The notes beneath the pieces are model-generated. The model ran no database searches. It was not told the DNA's origin and saw only the letters and a list, made by a program, of their open reading frames with translations. Shown here one piece after another: positions 1-15,200 of a stretch of DNA of 64,000 bases; position 1 is the stretch's first letter; each line of letters opens with the position of its first letter. Made by a program: the position numbers and the translations under genes. The DNA is taken from assembly GCA_964035545.1 (NCBI GenBank), contig OZ037770.1, positions 13,358,142-13,422,141 on the forward strand, in the 5' to 3' direction. The stretch comes from Bugula neritina (Eukaryota; Bryozoa; Gymnolaemata; Cheilostomatida; Bugulidae).

Positions 1-617
1 TACACACTATACTATACTCTACACACTATACTATACTCTACACACTATACTATACTCTACACACTATACTATACTATACACACTATACTATACTACACTA
101 TGCTATACTATACTATACTATACTATACTCTACACACTATACTATACTCTACACACTATACTATACTCTACACACTATACTATACTCTACACACTATACT
201 ATACTCTACACACTATACTATACTCTACACACTATACTATACTCTACACACTATACTATACTCTACACACTATACTATACTCTACACACTATACTATACT
301 CTACACTCTATACTATACTCTATTCACTATACTATACTCTACACACTATACTCTACACACTATACTATACTCTACACACTATACTATACTATACACACTA
401 TACTATACTCTACACACTATACTATACTCTACACACTATACTATACTCTACACACTATACTATACTCTACACACTATACTATACTATACACACTATACTA
501 TACTCTACACACTATACTATACTCTACACACTATACTATACTCTACACACTATACTATACTATACACACTATACTATACTCTACACACTATACTACACTA
601 TACAACTATACTGTGGT
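1..617. repeat. 19-bp minisatellite in the first visible intron
   Basis: About 30 near-perfect copies of TACACACTATACTATACTC with occasional one-base variants and short deletions. It runs off the left edge of the window and ends about 12 bp before the exon at 630. Because 19 is not a multiple of three and the unit has no stop on the + strand, a long spurious open frame crosses it. Confidence 0.95.
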
Positions 618-629
618 ATATATGTACAG

Positions 630-3216
630 AGGAACTACTGGAGCTGAAACACTCACTGAGTGAGAGAGAAAGTGCACTAGAAGATAAAGACCTTCTCCTC
701 TCTACTTATTCTCAGCAAGTGAAAGATCTGGAAACTCAGGTGCGTTATTCCATTCCTACTGTAGAGTTGTCTTCTCTACTCACAATACTTTCACTATGAG
801 ACACTTGACAACCTCATACAAGTTTATTGGTCACCATCTCTGTGGGAAAACTCCTGATGGAAAGGGTTTTTGTTAAATTGGGCTAAGGACTTATTCATAT
901 GTGACACAGGAGCCATTATGACTGGATGCTCTTCCTAACATCACCAATGGCCTTTGTCGGGTTCGAACCCATGACTTCGTGCTTACTAGGCAAACACTCT
1001 AAAGCTAACTCCTAGACCACGGCTGTTCCCGTGACAGTTACAAGTTTTGTAACTGAATAAAATTTCAACATTGCGCATATTTCTAGTATTTTTTCTGTAA
1101 GTTCTGTCGCTGATGACTTCATTATGTCTTCTAAAACCAGTTCTGTTGCATGTTGTTGAGTTGTTGACCTCCAAGCTTGTATTTGCTCTCCGAACAGTTG
1201 AAGCAGGTGATAGCCAAGCTCTCAATGACCTCTAATGACCTGTCGGAGAAGGAGAAAGAGCTCAGTGCCAGGGACAGCGAGCTAAACGAGAAAGACCAGG
1301 AGTTGCACGCTGTCAAAGACGAGCTGACGCAGCGGGACTTCTCTCTGAGGAAGGCTCAAATAGACTTACAGGTACGCAGCTAATGCTAAGTGTAGGTTCG
1401 CAGTTAATAATACCTGGCTGTACCGACACTACCAAGTTTATGAATATGATTTATTCTGCTATATTTATCTAGCTTACAGAGTCACAGGTAATACCTGGCC
1501 AGGTAACGAGTCTATATCCCACCCTGTTTCCCCGGAATATCTGGTCATGTGATCATCTTGTATTCTGATATTAATTTTCTGAGTTTCTCTAATTCACTGT
1601 AATTGTACCTGTTTCACAATCTCTTGAATGTTTCAACTTCTGACTGCCAATGTGTTCACTATACCTAATGTTTATTTCTATTTCAATCTGATTATAACGT
1701 AGCAATTATAGTATAACATAATGTAGTAATTATAATAATATAATATAGTCACTATAATATAATATAGTAGATATAATGATAATAATGCAATATAGCAATT
1801 ATAAAGTAGTAATTATGTTATAATATAATGTAGTAATTATAGTATAATGTAATATAATAATAATATAATAGCATAATATAGTAATTATAATAATATAATG
1901 GAGTAATAATAAAATAGTTATATAATATATTCATATCTGTTTCCTAGGCCCTCGGCACATCTAAAGCAGGCACAGACGTAGAGTTGGAGAAATACAGAGC
2001 AGAGTTGGCTGAGAAGTTTCACCTTGACACTCAGTCTATGGCCTCGGAACTGCATACTGCACAGAAACTGGTGGCGTACCGAGGTGGGTGCAGCTTGAGT
2101 TCCAGATCTCAGTCTATTCTATGTCACGTCAGGTTTATTGGGGTTTGGTTAGTGATGACCTTTGAATAAATTGCTAGTTTCTTGACTATTGAAGGGTATT
2201 TGTTTACTTGTCAATCAACTGTTCATAGTTGGGAGAAACCAGTATTCAATATGTATTTCTCAATCACTCTTCCTGCTTCAAAATTTTAATAAAAGTTTGG
2301 AAATTTTGAAGTTTTTGCTGAAAGTTATTCAATGTACAAGTGGGACAAGTGGGCATGTCACCTGAAACTTGTGTGTTCATCAAAGTTGTTATCTCTGCTA
2401 TATACACCGTAAGGTCGTGACCTCTCTAAGCTATATACACTGTAAGGTCATGACCTCTCTAAGCTTTATAATGTAAGGTCGTGACCTCTATAAGCTCGAT
2501 ACACTGTAAGGTCATGACCTCTCTAAGCTTTATAATGTAAGGTCATGACCTCTCTAAGCTTTATAATGTAAGGTCGTGACCTCTTTGCTGGCAGATGCTG
2601 AACTGGCTGCTAAGAGCAAGGAGTTCAAGTCTCTAGAGAAGAAGTTGACAGAGAGGGATGAGAGTCTCGGCTGTATGAACGACGAGATCAATAGGCAGCG
2701 GCAGCAGATGGCGGTACGTCTTGTCTGTCTGTTTGTCTCCGTAATGCTGCGTTATGATGTGGCTGTAGTACTGCTAGAGTTTTGATGGGAGTACTATGTG
2801 TTCTGTGCCTGTTGAATTTTATATCTTTCTGCTGTTTATTTCATGGAGAATTGGAGTAGCCATAGCAATTGTTTATGGTTGCTGGTTAGATTCGGTCTTA
2901 GATGATAGTTGTATTTTATATCTCACTTTGTAGTTTGTAGTTGAAGTGAATATGTTAAAAACTTATCTTATTTTTTATTATTGATTATGGGTTTTGATGA
3001 TAGTGGAGATGTTTAAAGGCTGAGAGTGTGTTGTAGATGCTGAGCCAGTCAGTCACTGATCTGAAGTCAGCGCTGAGGGACAAGGAGAGGCAGCTGGAGG
3101 AAGCTCGGCAGCACCTGCAGCTCAATGCTGACAAGTTTAGTAAAGACGTGGCCAACCTGGAGCAGCAGATGGTGCTCCTTCAGAATACCATCAACACCAA
3201 AGATATGGAGATTGAG
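630..3216 (+). CDS. Coiled-coil gene, visible exons 1-5
   Basis: Exons 630-739, 1198-1371, 1948-2083, 2595-2713 and 3037-3216. Phases run 0, 0, 1, 0, 0 at the exon ends. The encoded stretch (about 239 residues) is almost pure coiled coil, with repeats of the type EKEKELSARDSELNEKD and LRDKERQLEEARQHL. The sequence before 630 is a 19-bp tandem repeat inside an intron whose acceptor reads tgtacag. Exon 4 is preceded by a tandem repeat that runs up to its acceptor. No catalytic motif is visible. Confidence 0.8.
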
Positions 3217-6200
3217 GTACTATTCATATATGTAGTGTAATATATAATATATGTAGTGTAATATAATATATGTAGTGTAATATAATATATGTAGTGTGAT
3301 GTAATATATGTAGTGTAATATAATATATGTAGTGTAATATAATATATGTAGTTTAATATAATATATGTAGTGTGATGTAATATATGTAGTGTAATATAAT
3401 ATATGTAGTGTAATATAATATATGTAGTGTAATATAATATATGTAGTGTAATATAATATATGTAGTGTGATGTAATATATGTAGTGTGATGTAATATATG
3501 TAGTGTAATATAATATATGTAGTGTGATATAATATATGTAGTGTAATATAATATATGTAATGTAATATAATATATGTAGTGTAATATAATATATGTAGTG
3601 TGATATAATATATGTAGTGTGATATAATATATGTAGTGTAATATAATATATGTAGTGTAATATAATATATGTAGTGTGATATAATATATGTAGTGTGATG
3701 TAATATATGTAGTGTAATATAATATATGTAGTGTGATATAATATATGTAGTGTAATATAATATATGTAGTGTAATATAATATATGTAGTGTAATATAATA
3801 TATGTAGTGTAATATAATATATGTAGTGTAATATAATATATGTAGTGTAATATAATATATGTAGTGTAATATAATATATGTAGTGTAATATAATATATGT
3901 AGTGTGATATAATATATGTAGTGTAATATAATATATGTAGTGTGATGTAATATATGTAGTGTAATATAATATATGTAGTGTGATGTAATATATGTAGTGT
4001 AATATAATATATGTAGTGTAATATAATATATGTAGTGTAATATAATATATGTAGTGTAATATAATATATGTAGTGTAATATAATATATGTAGTGTGATAT
4101 AATATATGTAGTGTAATATAATATATGTAGTGTGATGTAATATATGTAGTGTAATATAATATATGTAGTGTGATGTAATATATGTAGTGTAATATAATAT
4201 ATGTAGTTTAATATAATATATGTAGTGTGATGTAATATATGTAGTGTAATATAATATATGTAGTGTGATGTAATATATGTAGTGTGATATAATATATGTA
4301 GTGTAATATAATATATGTAGTGTGATGTAATATATGTAGTGTAATATAATATATGTAGTGTAATATAATATATGTAGTGTAATATAATATATGTAGTGTA
4401 ATATAATATATGTAGTGTAATATAATATATGTAGTGTGATATAATATATGTAGTGTAATATAATATATGTAGTGTGATATAATATATGTAGTGTGATGTA
4501 ATATATGTAGTGTAATATAATATATGTGACCCATCGCGACAAAACCGGGAACTTGGCGGCATTCATGAAGTGTAGTAAATGAAGGTTAAATTTTGAAAAA
4601 CCAAAAATTGAAATTTTTTGCCAGTCTTTAAATTTTAAACTTTTCTTATACAGAAAAACTCAAGGATTTCAAATATCATATTTTCGCAAGCATTTGCTAA
4701 TTCCTTCAACCTCAAAATCAACTCTAAAGTTGGTAACTATGCATTAAATATTTTTTCAAAATGGCGGATCGTAGTCAAGTTGACTCGGAGTTATCATTAC
4801 TATTACGAAAATGAAATTAAAACATTTCATAGCGCGGAATCCTACAAACAATTTTTTGTTTAATAAAGGTAGCTCTTGCATTCTCCTCGCATGATAGGAA
4901 GCCTACTTTTGAAACTAAGTTTAGTATTAGCTGTTTTTGGCGCTGGCTGCAAAGATTAAGTTAGCTTTTAATGCAACTAATTTCCTTAGCTGTAGTTTAA
5001 TATTGATCTTTATCTTTGGATTTTATGATTAAATCACTACAAAGCAGGTAATTATACTGAAAATAGCTCATTTACGCTACTAAATAATTATATAATTTAC
5101 TAGTAGTTATTAACTTATACTTATAGTTAAAGTTATACTTCTACTTCTAATGTTGTAGTTGTTGAATTTAATAATAATAATAATATTAATAATCATGATT
5201 AAAATATTATGATCAATCCGAGTTATATACTTATTAAGTTATTTGTATTAATAAATAATAATAGTATTACATTTTCATTTTGATCTAGTGATTTACTCTA
5301 GCCTACGTAGACCAAATGCTTTCTTGACTTTCATTTTTAACAGCTGATGCTAAAAAGATGATATTTTTAACTTGAAATTTTTAGTATTGAGTGTTTTATT
5401 TTTATTCAAAATTAAATGCTCATACTCACATTGATAATACTATTAAATAGGGTTCAGTATTACACTAATACTATTAGTAATTCTTTCAGTTAGTTCTTGT
5501 GATAATCTTATTGAATATTATATTATTATTATCATTAACTTGAAGTTCATAGTATTAAATGTTCATTTTCATATTGATTATTTATAGAAATTTTAAGTCT
5601 GGGCATGTTAACTGGTCCACAGTCAGCGGAGCGCCACTTTTATATTGAATATGAATATTATTATTTAACATAATCTATACTCATACTGAAATATCGAATG
5701 TGATTCAATTTGAATAAGTTCAAGTATAAGAATAATATTCATAATAACAGTGATTAAGATCTTTAAGAGTGAAACAATAATAATGATGTCAAAATCAAGT
5801 CAGTTGTTGTTAGTCACTGTCAGCCTAACACTTACAGCTACCCTTAGTTTAAATCTTATAGTTATCTATGACTATTAGAATACGTCACTTTTATCATGCA
5901 AGACTTTCCAGTTTCAAAATAGAATTTGAGTACTACAACTACTTATGCTGATTTATTTATTATATTTATTTATATTTAAGTAAATAATTGAATTTAAATT
6001 GGTTTTGCAGTAGCTATATTTAGTAGGTTTTGTTGCTACTTGGCTAGCTCTGTCTACTCACTTTGAATTGAATGTTAAATAGTATATTGATTAGTTAGTT
6101 GTTTTATTTTTCAAATACAAGCTCATTGCTTTAGTACTGCAGATTCAAACATGCTAAATATTCAAATGACTTAATTTTTGATGGCAATAGGAAAAGAAAA

Positions 6201-9200
6201 TATTATTATTACTACATCATGATTATTATTCAGGAATATAACATTATTTTCATTTTAGGAAAGTGAAGATGTGAGGGCAACATGATGGAACTTGTTGATG
6301 AGGTGCTGTTTGGTATGTTGCCTATACAGCTCAAGAGCATGCTGCATATAACCTATCATTCTTACACTTGTGATCCGGACTCCCTGCATTTGGAGAGCTA
6401 CCGCTTGCAAGCTTATAGCTTCTGCTAACTTTACTCGAAAAAAGGTGTCTAGTATTTCATTATGCTCAAAAATTTTATAAATAACTAGTTTGCAAATGTG
6501 CCTTCAAACTCGCTATAAACTTAAATGTTGAGAAATTGCTCAATAATTATTAGCTGCTGTAATGTAGTAGTTAAATGGTGTTAAAACAATTACATTATAT
6601 AGCCAGATTTAATTTCTAATGCACTATTATTCTCTTTTATAATCTAAAAATAAGTTTAATATTATATTTGCAGGTCTAAGTGGCTATAGATGAACAGGGT
6701 AGATTTATAGTAGCAGCATCTATTAACTTTGACTACTGGAATATCGTTTGTAGCAGCAATTAAGCTCTTGGTTATGTGCTTATACTCTATAAACTCACGC
6801 TATGAAGAACAAGGACATAGATTCAGAGACCATACGAACCACCTAAACAGTCTTTCTGCTATATGAATTAATTTAAGTTTCATTTATGCTGAATTTCTAC
6901 ACTTTTATCTGTTTATAATAATTGATTTGAAGATTAAAAATAACTTATACCTTATTTTCTTGTATGGATACTCAATATCTCAACTGATTCCCTATGTGTA
7001 ACTTTTGATCACTCTACATTGTAACTGTATGACTGAATAAATTTTGTATAATATCATAATAGTTGAATGATTCTCTTATATGATTTTTACGCATGAAACA
7101 ATTGATACTATCGAATGGCATGGCTCAATAGCTACAGTTGGACATGTTACATGAGATATTAATAATTAAGGAAATAGCAAATGTAAAACAGGAAATGGCT
7201 GCCATTTTGTTTCATACGACACCTAGTTAGCATAGTTGGTTCAAATGAATGTCGGTGCAAAAAAGTGCTTAAAGGTCCTTATATGTGCTGAAAGTAGCAA
7301 AATTTTCAACTGTTATCACAATTTAATAGCTATTCGGGAAAATAAAGTTACAACAAGTTTGGCGGCCATCTTTGACCTAATTTTTTGTTTAGGAAACGTA
7401 AAAACTGGTTGAGCTGAAAGCCCATACTTAAACAAATGTTTTGATACCAAATTTGTCCAGTTTGCTAGAATAAAAAGGCCCGTTGCTATGGCTTGACAAA
7501 TGTAAACAAATAATCCATAAATTATTCCAGACCTCCTTACTTTAAAAGCAAATTTCTCAAAAACGTAAATTGACTGTTTTAAAAACGCCAAGGCTTTTGA
7601 ATATTAATATCTCGAGTTCTATTTGCACTAGAGACTTCAAATAAATTGCAAAATGATTGCAAAGATCTGCTCTTTAACTCTATACTAATAACTCAATTTT
7701 GAAAAACTGACCAACGTTCCCTGTTTTGTGGTGGGAGGTCACATATGTAGTGTAATATAATATATGTAGTGTGATATAATATATGTAGTGTGATATAATA
7801 TATGTAGTGTAATATAATATATGTAGTGTAATATAATATATGTAGTGTAATATAATATATGTAGTGTAATATAATATATGTAGTTTAATATAATATATGT
7901 AGTGTGATGTAATATATGTAGTGTAATATAATATATGTAGTGTGATATAATATATGTAGTGTAATATAATATATGTAGTGTAATATAATATATGTAGTGT
8001 AATATAATATATGTAGTGTGATGTAATATATGTAGTGTAATATAATATATGTAGTGTGATATAATATATGTAGTGTGATATAATATATGTAGTGTAATAT
8101 AATATATGTAGTGTAATATAATATATGTAGTGTAATATAATATATGTAGTGTAATATAATATATGTAGTGTAATATAATATATGTAGTGTAATATAATAT
8201 ATGTAGTGTGATGTAATATATGTAGTGTAATATAATATATGTAGTGTAATATAATATATGTAGTGTAATATAATATATGTAGTGTGATATAATATATGTA
8301 GTGTGATATAATATATGTAGTGTAATATAATATATGTAGTGTAATATAATATATGTAGTGTGATATAATATATGTAGTGTAATATATGTAGTGTAATTTA
8401 ATATATGTAGTGTGATATAATATATGTAGTGTAATATAATATATGTAGTGTGATATAATATATGTAGTGTGATATAATATATGTAGTGTAATATAATATA
8501 TAGTATAGTGTAATATAATATATGTAGTGTAATATAATATATGTAGTGTAATATAATATATGTAGTGTAATATAATATATGTAGTGTAATATAATATATG
8601 TAGTGTAATATAATATATGTAGTGTAATATAATATATGTAGTGTAATATAATATATGTAGTGTGATATAATATATGTAGTGTGATATAATATATGTAGCA
8701 GTAATATAATATATGTAGTGTAATATAATATATGTAGTGTAATATATGTAGTGTGATATAATATATGTAGTGTGATGTAATATATGTAGTGTGATGTAAT
8801 ATATGTAGTGTAATATAATATATGTAGTGTAATATAATATATGTAGTGTAATATAATATATGTAGTGTGATATAATATATGTAGTGTAATATAATATATG
8901 TAGTGTAATATAATATATGTAGTGTAATATAATATATGTAGTGTAATATAATATATGTAGTGTAATATAATATATGTAGTGTAATATAATATATGTAGTG
9001 TGATATAATATATGTAGTGTGATATAATATATGTAGTGTAATGTAATATATGTAGTGTAATATAATATATGTAGTGTAATATAATATATGTAGTGTGATA
9101 TAATATATGTAGTGTAATATAATATATGTAGTGTGATATAATATATGTAGTGTAATATAATATATGTAGTGTAATATAATATATGTAGTGTGATATAATA

Positions 9201-12200
9201 TATGTAGTGTAATATAATATATGTAGCAGTAATATAATATATGTAGTGTAATATAATATATGTAGTGTAATATAATATATGTAGTGTAATATATGTAGTG
9301 TGATATAATATATGTAGTGTGATGTAATATATGTAGTGTGATGTAATATATGTAGTGTAATATAATATATGTAGTGTAATATAATATATGTAGTGTAATA
9401 TAATATATGTAGTGTGATATAATATATGTAGTGTAATATAATATATGTAGTGTAATATAATATATGTAGTGTAATATAATATATGTAGTGTGATATAATA
9501 TATGTAGTGTGATGTAATATATGTAGTGTAATATAATATATGTAGTGTAATATAATATATGTAGTGTAATATAATATATGTAGTGTAATATAATATATGT
9601 AGTGTAATATAATATATGTAGTGTAATATAATATATGTAGTGTAATATAATATATGTAGTGTGATATAATATATGTAGTGTGATATAATATATGTAGTGT
9701 AATATAATATATGTAATGTAATATAATATATGTAGTGTGATATAATATATGTAGTGTAATATAATATATGTAGTGTGATGTAATATATGTAGTGTAATAT
9801 AATATATGTAGTGTGATATAATATATGTAGTGTAATATAATATATGTAGTGTGATATAATATATGTAGTGTAATATAATATATGTAGTGTGATGTAATAT
9901 ATGTAGTGTAATATAATATATGTAGTGTGATATAATATATGTAGTGTAATATAATATATGTAGTGTGATATAATATATGTAGTGTGATATAATATATGTA
10001 GTGTAATATAATATATGTAGTGTAATATAATATATGTAGTGTAATATAATATATGTAGTGTGATATAATATATGTAGTGTGATATAATATATGTAGTGTG
10101 ATGTAATATATGTAGTGTAATATAATATATGTAGTGTAATATAATATATGTAGTGTGATATAATATATGTAGTGTAATATAATATATGTAATGTAATATA
10201 ATATATGTAGTGTGATATAATATATGTAGTGTAATATATGTAGTGTAATATAATATATGTAGTGTAATATAATATATGTAGTGTAATATAATATATGTAG
10301 TGTAATATAATATATGTAGTGTAATATAATATATGTAGTGTGATATAATATATGTAGTGTAATATAATATATGTAGTGTAATATAATATATGTAGTGTAA
10401 TATAATATATGTAGTGTAATATAATATATGTAGTGTAATATAATATATGTAGTGTAATATAATATATGTAATGTAATATAATATATGTAGTGTGATATAA
10501 TATATGTAGTGTAATATAATATATGTAGTGTGATATAATATATGTAGTGTAATATAATATATGTAGTGTAATATAATATATGTAGTGTAATATAATATAT
10601 GTAGTGTAATATAATATATGTAGTGTAATATAATATATGTAGTGTAATATAATATATGTAGTGTAATATAATATATGTAGTGTGATGTAATATATGTAGT
10701 GTAATATAATATATGTAGTGTAATATAATATATGTAGTGTGATATAATATATGTAGTGTAATATAATATATGTAGTGTGATATAATATATGTAGTGTAAT
10801 ATAATATATGTAGTGTAATATAATATATGTAGTGTGATATAATATATGTAGTGTAATATAATATATGTAGTGTAATATAATATATGTAGTGTAATATAAT
10901 ATATGTAGTGTAATATAATATATGTAGTGTGATATAATATATGTAGTGTGATATAATATATGTAGTGTGATATAATATATGTAGTGTGATGTAATATATG
11001 TAGTGTAATATAATATATGTAGTGTAATATAATATATGTAGTGTAATATAATATATGTAGTGTGATATAATATATGTAGTGTGATATAATATATGTAGTG
11101 TGATATAATATATGTAGTGTGATGTAATATATGTAGTGTAATATAATATATGTAGTGTAATATAATATATGTAGTGTAATATAATATATGTAGTGTGATA
11201 TAATATATGTAGTGTGATATAATATATGTAGTGTGATGTAATATATGTAGTGTAATATAATATATGTAGTGTAATATAATATATGTAGTGTGATATAATA
11301 TATGTAGTGTAATATAATATATGTAGTGTGATGTAATATATGTAGTGTAATATAATATATGTAGTGTGATGTAATATATGTAGTGTGATGTAATATATGT
11401 AGTGTAATATAATATATGTAGTGTGATGTAATATATGTAGTGTGATGTAATATATGTAGTGTGATGTAATATATGTAGTGTAATATAATATATGTAGTGT
11501 AATATAATATATGTAGTGTAATATAATATATGTAGTGTGATATAATATATGTAGTGTAATATAATATATGTAGTGTAATATAATATATGTAGTGTGATGT
11601 AATATATGTAGTGTGATGTAATATATGTAGTGTGATGTAATATATGTAGTGTAATATAATATATGTAGTGTGATATAATATATGTAGTGTGATGTAATAT
11701 ATGTAGTGTAATATAATATATGTAGTGTAATATAATATATGTAGTGTGATGTAATATATGTAGTGTGATATAATATATGTAGTGTAATATAATATATGTA
11801 GTGTAATATAATATATGTAGTGTAATATAATATATGTAGTGTAATATAATATATGTAGTGTAATATAATATATGTAGTGTAATATAATATATGTAGTTTA
11901 ATATAATATATGTAGTGTGATATAATATATGTAGTGTGATGTAATATATGTAGTGTAATATAATATATGTAGTGTAATATAATATATGTAGTGTGATGTA
12001 ATATATGTAGTGTGATATAATATATGTAGTGTAATATAATATATGTAGTGTAATATAATATATGTAGTGTAATATAATATATGTAGTGTAATATAATATA
12101 TGTAGTGTGATGTAATATATGTAGTGTAATATAATATATATGTAGTCAACAGCAAAGATCATGAAATATAAATTGAATTACAGTAAAACATAGCAGTATT

Positions 12201-15200
12201 GCTGTGATGTGCAGTTTTATCGCTTTTATTCCATGAGGAATTATATTATCATAATACAACTATGGTGTGCATCAGTGATATATCATAGGCCTAATGCTAA
12301 TTATATGCTATTAAAAGTCATATTAGCTAAAATCAACATAATTATTATGTTCTTATTTCTGAAGTCAATGTTTTTGAAGTTGTTCTCTTTCCATGTTCTG
12401 CAAGTACGATGCTTTAGCAAGCAAATGGAAATCTCTTGCACACTTTATCTATGAAGTACTAATACTAATACTATACTATACTAATACTTTAGCTTAGCTA
12501 TCACCCACATACTGTTTAAGGCTTGAAAGCTTAAACTTTAAGTTTTCAACGTAGCTCCACGATTAAGCTGTGCGTTACAGCATCTAAGAATAGCATGCAA
12601 TGAAAATCAGCTATATTTATTATTCGTTAAATAATGCCATGGACTTCAGAGCCCTAGGAAATGGAAAAATTTGTTATAAAATAAAATTGTTTGAGCATAC
12701 AGCCCTCAAACAGCCGGTAGGTGATAGCTAAGATAAGTATTTTATTACCTACAATGGTTTAATAATAAATGAAGTGTGTCAGAGATTCTTTAACAGTTCA
12801 TAAAGCTGGTTTGATATACTGATGACTTCAGTTCATCCCTGCTTCCAATATTCTTGATAATGAACTGTTATACAATTTCTTATCATTCAATTAGTGTTTA
12901 TAAAATAAACAAATATATTTACTATTTCTTAGCTTTACTCGTAACGATTAAATTAGATGTCACCAGAGCCAGACTGGCAGGTTTTTAATTTGACTCTCTG
13001 TTTGTTCTGCACCAGGCAGGACTCCACTATCTACCACTCTAATTCACTACTTGAATTCAGGAGTTTTAATCACGACTATTGCATTACAACCCCAACACTG
13101 CTTATCAAGTGCTGCTAAGTAGAGCCCTCAGTGTTCACAACTTGGTATCTTAATTTACTTTAGTGTGCTGATAAATATGGTTGGTTGGGTGCACTTGCAG
13201 ATAAGGTAAGGCAGCAGGCAGTTATTATAGGCAGCAAAAGGTTATTATAGGTAATAGTTGTTTGGTTATATCTGTGTTTGGTCGTAGCAGTCTGCCGGGT
13301 GTGAAAAGTTCAAAGGTGAGGGTGATTTTTATACCATTTAGGAAGTTCTACCAATATTTTTTGTAATAAAATCTGTGAAATTGATATGATAGTTGTTAAG
13401 AATTACAATTTTTCATGCAGTAGTATATCAGCTAGCGATTTCTATATCATCTTGACCTGGTAGTGTTTATAATGAACATATTGTGTAGATATAAATGTAT
13501 GTTGAATAAGTTGTGTAGGACTTCAGCTAAACATGTTCTTTGGAGTTTGAATAACATGTATAAGTAGTATAATATATATATTTTATATTATATATTATAT
13601 TATATTATATTGAAACATGTTGAGTTTTATTCAAGATATCAATTCAATCACCAATTATATTATTATATATTTATGAATAAACTAATAATAATAATATACT
13701 AACTATATATACTTTATATTTCAATCTGTTGCAGATTTATAGGTAAATGTTCCCAACATATTTAGAAGGCCTCTCAATATATACTGATACATACATTTTA
13801 TTTTAAATATATTCTGTAGAGTTTGAAAGGCGAGCGGCTGACAAAGCTGGAGGCAGAGCTGCTGGAGAAAGACAGGCAGATATCTTCTTACGCTGAGTCG
13901 TATCGGCAGCAGGAGAATCTCATCGAGGAGCTGAAGGCGGCAGCAGAGAACGGCGAAGATAAACCGGACTGTACAAGCACACCCCGAGGTGAGATGCGTG
14001 TAACTATAGGCTATGTGTGTTGGAATCCTAAGGCTATCTAGCTGCTAAACATGGAGTAATGTCTTTTGACTTTTTTTGTAGAAGAGGTGTGCAGCCCGGC
14101 AATCACTCACTTGTGTATGGAGGTAGAAAGACTGAAGAAGGAGAACGCAGCTCTGAAAGAGGGAAGACCTCCTCTCGATTACTCCGGAAGTGATCTGGAG
14201 ATTGATATCGACGGTTTGAGTGACAGCAGCGACAACCGTGACTATCTTCATACGCAGCTTGCCAAGAGCAACGTAAGTTTTCAGAGCTTGTTCGACAAAG
14301 CAGGTGGTTGGCAGGTGGTTTGTGTGCGGTGCAGTTGATAGCTTATTTCACCTGACAGAGCGGGTGGTTGTCATTTGATTGTCTAACAGAGCAGGTGGTT
14401 GTCATTTGATGCTATGACAGAGCAGGTGGTTGACAGTTGGTTTATTGTGACAGGCTAGAGCTCAAGCACTGCAGGCCAAGATACTGGAGATGTCGAGGGA
14501 GGATATTGATGGCGGGTCTGAAGCATCGTCTGTCCTTCGGGAGCAGGTGGCGGCCCTGATGAGGATGAGAGAGTCAGACCAGAGGGTGATAGAGGCGCTC
14601 AAGAAACACATTGCAGTCAAGTGAGTTGTATTACTGTGATGTCAGTTGTATTGCGTGATATGTTATTCTTATGTGAAGTACTTGATGTCATATATTACTG
14701 TAGTGTCAGTTATATTATGTGATGTATTATTCTAAAGTGAGGTATATTATATCATATATTACTGTGGATTCAGCTGTATTATTGTTGAGTAATGCTATCT
14801 GTAAAATAATGTGAACTCAATCTGAGTTATTTGACCAGGAAGTTAGTATTATGTAAGAGTTATATTTAGATATAATTCTGTAATCAGAAATTGAACTCAC
14901 CGCCTGTTGTGTCAATACCTCTTTGCTGATATCTGAATGTGTCTACATTGTTTTAAATTCCAAGCCGCTGCATTTTAGCCATATTCTAATCTCCGTGTAA
15001 TCTAGTAGCACTGTATTGTATACCCAACAGTCTAGTGACCTGTGCAGCAGGTCTACTTGCAGACGTGTGGCTCATTTCGTTTAGAAGTTTCAACGAGTCA
15101 CCATTGCTTCCAGTTGTCGTCTGTATTTGAGAAACTTGTCATGTCTCTTTTCCAAAGTTCTGACTCGGAGTTCAACCCGGAAGTGATAAACGAGCTCTCC

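Noticed and set aside
100-663. A 187-codon plus-strand frame at the left edge
   Set aside because: 19-bp repeat artefact; its frame differs from that of the real exon at 630-739.
959-1031. Possible functional tRNA gene (GGTTCGAACC box B)
   Set aside because: No cloverleaf beyond the boxes, and the same head occurs in two other SINE copies.
3180-4566. Long minus-strand open frames of about 450 codons
   Set aside because: Product of the 19-bp unit lacking stops in all minus-strand frames; two overlapping frames are open at once.
7316-7591. 91-codon minus-strand frame inside the transposon
   Set aside because: No transposase or other family features; length is unremarkable for AT-rich DNA.
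8398-12162. A 1,254-codon minus-strand open frame
   Set aside because: Same repeat artefact; pure HYIYYITLHILYY-like repetition with no start context or splice logic. Kept only as a translation question in the findings.
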